A DNA stretch of 9,773 nt from CAYNDB01 sp964395915. GTDB lineage: Bacteria > Nitrospinota_A > UBA7883 > JAJRTC01. Shown in pieces: positions 7,441 through 9,773 of the stretch. Within the stretch, counting starts at the first letter, position 1. Each line of letters starts with the position of its first letter. The notes under the pieces are model-generated. The model was not told the DNA's origin, did no database searches, and saw nothing but the letters and a program-made list of their open reading frames with translations. The stretch is from contig CAYNDB010000095.1 of NCBI GenBank assembly GCA_964395915.1, positions 1-9,773 of the forward strand, given 5' to 3'. A program made the position numbers and the translations under genes.

Positions 7441-7449
7441 CCCCCCCCC
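7441..7449 (-). repeat. Poly-G tract (G9 on coding strand) in the leader of the 277-aa gene
   Basis: Nine consecutive C on the plus strand, i.e. G9 on the coding strand, ending 11 nt before the ATG at 7429. An in-frame TAA separates it from the ATG, so length changes cannot alter the protein. They could change promoter or ribosome-site spacing. Long G runs are classic slipped-strand sites in phase-variable genes. Confidence 0.6.
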
Positions 7450-7493
7450 AAACAACTACTTTAATAATATCAGTTTCATCTTTAACAAGGACG

Positions 7494-9344
7494 CTATTTC
7501 GGGATAAATACAGTTACGACATCAGATGGCTCGCTAACCAAACCAGTTTCATCAACCGCTATTATCCTGAAAGATAAGGTGTTCCCAGGTTTCATCTCAC
7601 CTTTAAATATGTATGATGGAGATAAACTTTCCCCGGATTTGCTAAACATAAAAAACCCTTTTTGATGAATCTCGTACTTTGCAATATCACGCTCAGGGTT
7701 ATCCTGCCATTTGATTACTATGCTTCCGGCTTTCCTTTTGCCCACTAGCCCAATAGGTTTTGTCGGTATGGGCTTTGTTATTGAAAGCACAGCCTTTGAA
7801 AACTCGCTATTCAATCCGTCCTTATCGACAGCGCGAATTTTATAATAATAGCTTTTGCCATCTTCCAAATCTTCATCAACATAGCCCGTGGCCAGGCCGG
7901 AAACGCTTTTAATTTTATCTTCCACTGAGTTGATATTATCCCCCCGAAAAATTTCATATTTTTCAATATCACGCTCAGGGTTGGGCTTCCATTTAACAGA
8001 CACCTTTTTCACTTTATTCTGGCTCAGCGCCAGACCTTTAACCGCCACTGGCGCAGGCTTGGTGACAGCGGAAGCGACCCTGGACTCCTGCCCGGGCACA
8101 TTTACAACGTTAACTGCCTGTATTTTATAATAATAAGTGGTGTGATCACCCAAAGAGGCGGCGGCGCTGAAAAACCCTTCACCTTCACCCTCATCAAGGT
8201 ATTGCGCCTGTTCTTTACCTTCGATGACCTTGATCCTTTTAAAACCGGAGGACTTTTCTGTCGACCTGTAGATAACATATTCTTTGACTTCTGGTTCATT
8301 CAAAGGCGTCCAGCTAAGTTTCACCTGCCGTGGAAGGTTGCTCTCGGCTTTCAGGCCGGTAACCTGGGATGGTGGGCCTGTGGTGGTCACCTGAAAGGGC
8401 CCGGCGGGAGGACTGGTCAGTTCGGTGGAGCTCACGCCCAAGACCTTATAGTAGTAGGCTTCGGAATCCAAAAGCCCTTTATCTTCAAATCTTATAACTT
8501 GACCAAATTTTGTGTTCCCCTTTGTGGCAATCTCCTGGAACGGGCCTTTCCTTGTCCTGCTCCTGGAAAGTTTATACGCCGTAAATGTGCTTGGTGAGTC
8601 GCTTATAACTTCAATAACAGCCGACCGGATATGCCCCTTGTGTGAAACAACCTTAGGGTGCGGCATATGAACCGCTACCGTATCGCCAGCCCTTACCCAT
8701 TCCCTTGCCAGCCGATACACCATAGACTCGACCATACGATTTGCAAAGACAGACAGGCTTATCGGTTCGCCAGCTATCGCGGAATCCGTAATGCTCCATA
8801 TGATCGATCCCGTAACTCCGTCGATCATACGCACGTTAATGCCAACAGCGGGTAGCTCATACTTGCCCACGGCGCGCATTCCATATTCGGGAACCGTGCC
8901 GACAATCACCGCATCCACGCCAAGCATCTTCCCCACCTTTAAAGCAAGGGCGGAGTCCGTTACCCCTTTAAGACCGAGGGCCTGTTCCTCCAACACCTGC
9001 TCAATCTGGCTTCTTTCAATAAGTTTGTATCGATATGTTTTTAAAAGCTCGGTGGTGAACATATCCGAGATGCTGGCTCCCGCAAGCTCAATTGGAGCCT
9101 TAAACGACATCACGCCAACTTTTCTATATATTTTTTTGTTAGCGTCCGGGCTTACAAAAGCGCTCCCCCTGCCGACTCCCGATTTCCCAAAGTTTGTTTC
9201 TTGAGTAAGGAAATTTTTTCCTTCCGGCTTTGGTCCGCCAGAACCGCAGGAAGTGAGTGTTATGGAAAAAATAGCGAGTGTGACTGTTACTGTTAAAAGG
9301 AAACGATTTGATGAACACATATCATCATCCCCCCCCCGTTTCAT
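7494..9344 (-). CDS. CsgG-domain lipoprotein with four FN3-like domains, 616 aa
   Basis: The lipoprotein signal ends in a lipobox LTSC (residues 30-33) followed by GSGG; with no Asp at +2, outer-membrane sorting is expected. Residues ~74-215 are a CsgG/HfaB-family domain: KVGVMSF, ISDMFTTELLKTYRYKLIER, SQIEQVLEEQALGLKG, KVGKMLGVDAVIVGTVPEYG, VGINVRMIDGVTGSIIWS. Four FN3-like domains follow (~236-322, 325-428, 432-524, 528-614), three with a YYYK(I/V) strand. The last two repeat PERDI-x-KYEI, encoded by an identical 19-bp stretch (7682-7700 and 7964-7982). The domain looks shorter than curli CsgG where the two membrane hairpins would lie, so an LpoB-like periplasmic role may fit better than a pore. 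Two starts compete: ATG 9344 has AGGGG 6 nt upstream but gives an acidic N-region (MKRGGDDD); ATG 9320 gives a more normal signal peptide, with the G tract as its ribosome site. It is first in the unit. Confidence 0.9.
   Translation of the reverse strand: MKRGGDDDMCSSNRFLLTVTVTLAIFSITLTSCGSGGPKPEGKNFLTQETNFGKSGVGRGSAFVSPDANKKIYRKVGVMSFKAPIELAGASISDMFTTELLKTYRYKLIERSQIEQVLEEQALGLKGVTDSALALKVGKMLGVDAVIVGTVPEYGMRAVGKYELPAVGINVRMIDGVTGSIIWSITDSAIAGEPISLSVFANRMVESMVYRLAREWVRAGDTVAVHMPHPKVVSHKGHIRSAVIEVISDSPSTFTAYKLSRSRTRKGPFQEIATKGNTKFGQVIRFEDKGLLDSEAYYYKVLGVSSTELTSPPAGPFQVTTTGPPSQVTGLKAESNLPRQVKLSWTPLNEPEVKEYVIYRSTEKSSGFKRIKVIEGKEQAQYLDEGEGEGFFSAAASLGDHTTYYYKIQAVNVVNVPGQESRVASAVTKPAPVAVKGLALSQNKVKKVSVKWKPNPERDIEKYEIFRGDNINSVEDKIKSVSGLATGYVDEDLEDGKSYYYKIRAVDKDGLNSEFSKAVLSITKPIPTKPIGLVGKRKAGSIVIKWQDNPERDIAKYEIHQKGFFMFSKSGESLSPSYIFKGEMKPGNTLSFRIIAVDETGLVSEPSDVVTVFIPK
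9329..9337 (-). repeat. Poly-G tract (G9 on coding strand) between two candidate starts of the CsgG-FN3 gene
   Basis: G9 lies between ATG 9344 and ATG 9320. As given, the two ATGs are in one frame. With G8 or G10 translation from 9344 would leave frame; for G8 it reaches a TAA within about 20 codons. The 9320 start would survive, but with altered Shine-Dalgarno spacing. This is the arrangement expected of a phase-variable switch, though variation itself cannot be seen in one sequence. Confidence 0.65.
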
Positions 9345-9631
9345 TTACTGCCCCTATTATTTTAAATTGCCATCAATGGATTTTATCTATTTATGGCTCC
9401 CCTTGCCTATCAACCAGCAGGCGATTTATTCGCCCACCAATAGCGCGATATTAGCATAAAAAGGCGATCGACTGTCAAGAGCGGCATAAAAATACTCATA
9501 TGTCGAATTGACACATATTAAACCAAACAAACCATTTTTTTGGGAGGTAACATACCCCGCTTGATAGTCCAAAGCGCAAGCCTCGCCGTAAACAACGACC
9601 GATACAAGTTTAATGACCTCGAGCTTATACT
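9345..9631. other. Intergenic region between the LivF-like gene and the CsgG-FN3 gene
   Basis: Apart from the promoter and the Shine-Dalgarno AGGGG at 9351-9355, I find no gene and no convincing terminator for the LivF-like gene. Some read-through from the transporter operon into the cluster is therefore possible. Confidence 0.45.
9448..9478 (-). promoter_or_regulatory. Sigma-70-like promoter of the CsgG-FN3 gene cluster
   Basis: On the minus strand, a perfect -35 TTGACA (9478-9473) and a TAATAT -10 (9453-9448) preceded by TGC, i.e. an extended -10. The spacer is 19 nt, longer than the usual 17; the extended -10 could compensate. Predicted transcription start is near 9441, giving a leader of about 97 nt before ATG 9344. 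An imperfect inverted repeat (ATATGTC / GACACATAT, 9498-9518) lies just upstream of the -35 and might be a regulator site, with low confidence. Confidence 0.6.
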
Positions 9632-9773
9632 CTATATCCCAAGGTACGCTTCTTTAACGTGTTCGTTCTCCGATAGCTGTTCTCCGGTTCCGCTTAGTAC
9701 AATTCGCCCGTTTTCCAACACATACGCCCTGTCACAGATTTTAAGTGAGCGTTTTACGTTTTGTTCGACAAGC
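9632..9773 (-). CDS. livF: LivF-type branched-chain amino-acid ABC transporter ATPase (C-terminal 46 residues)
   Basis: Only the last 46 codons are present, reading in from the window edge and ending at TAG 9634-9632. The segment starts LVEQNVKRSLKICDRAYVLE, continues NGRIVLSGTGEQL and ends HVKEAYLGI. The VEQN element at the H-loop position, DRAYVLENGRIVL, GTG and a terminal EAYLG are diagnostic of the LivF family, the second ATPase of the high-affinity branched-chain amino-acid (Liv) importer, acting on the cytoplasmic face of the inner membrane. LptB is the nearest alternative but ends differently. Related Liv-type importers take up other amino acids, amides or urea, so the substrate is open. 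It is probably unrelated in function to the downstream envelope cluster, which has its own promoter. Confidence 0.88.
   Translation of the reverse strand, partial: LVEQNVKRSLKICDRAYVLENGRIVLSGTGEQLSENEHVKEAYLGI

Noticed and set aside
7494..9344. Curli secretion operon centred on csgG
   Set aside because: No curlin, CsgE or CsgF-like gene is present, and the protein carries four FN3-like domains and a shortened CsgG domain, so the csgG symbol is not justified.
9508..9513. TTGACA on the plus strand as a divergent promoter
   Set aside because: No acceptable -10 lies about 17 nt downstream, and no plus-strand gene follows.

Overview
The window reads as chromosomal DNA of a Gram-negative (diderm) bacterium. 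Every gene is on the minus strand, so transcription runs from high to low coordinates. Evidence for a diderm is an outer-membrane-type lipoprotein of the CsgG/LpoB family and several exported proteins with Sec-type signal peptides. The mixed base composition, the CsgG-FN3 fusion and the GCT...NYD...DDGSC cysteine repeats would fit a marine or sediment deltaproteobacterium-, Nitrospinota- or SAR324-like lineage. That is a guess; nothing here fixes the taxon.

Layout in transcription order: (1) the last 46 codons of a LivF-type branched-chain amino-acid ABC transporter ATPase (9773-9632). (2) A 287-bp gap with a good sigma-70-like promoter (-35 TTGACA, extended -10 TGCTAATAT). (3) A four-gene run: a CsgG-domain lipoprotein with four FN3-like domains (9344-7494), an exported protein with a CsgG/LpoB-like first half (7429-6596), an exported 375-aa protein of unknown function (6592-5465), and a 927-aa exported, cysteine-bearing protein with two C-terminal 21-residue cysteine repeats (5468-2685). 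The last three genes are 3 nt apart or overlap in ATGA, and a hairpin terminator follows. (4) A 300-bp gap, then a shorter paralogue of the 927-aa protein. It shares the C-terminal third and the cysteine repeats, but its frame is broken near the 3' end by two single-base-equivalent shifts that cancel out (2384-984). A terminator homologous to the previous one follows. (5) The first 283 codons of an exported TPR protein (851 to the window edge).

Working together (inference): the four-gene unit looks like one envelope-associated assembly. A phase-variable-looking outer-membrane lipoprotein carries an adhesive FN3 stalk, with two small periplasmic partners and a large secreted protein as probable effector or structural component. 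The downstream paralogue looks like a second, possibly decaying copy of that component. The most unusual signals are two 9-nt poly-G tracts (coding strand) at the 5' ends of the first two genes, the paired compensating frameshifts, and a duplication that extends from the shared C-terminal domain through the terminator. I could not assign a known named system to the locus.
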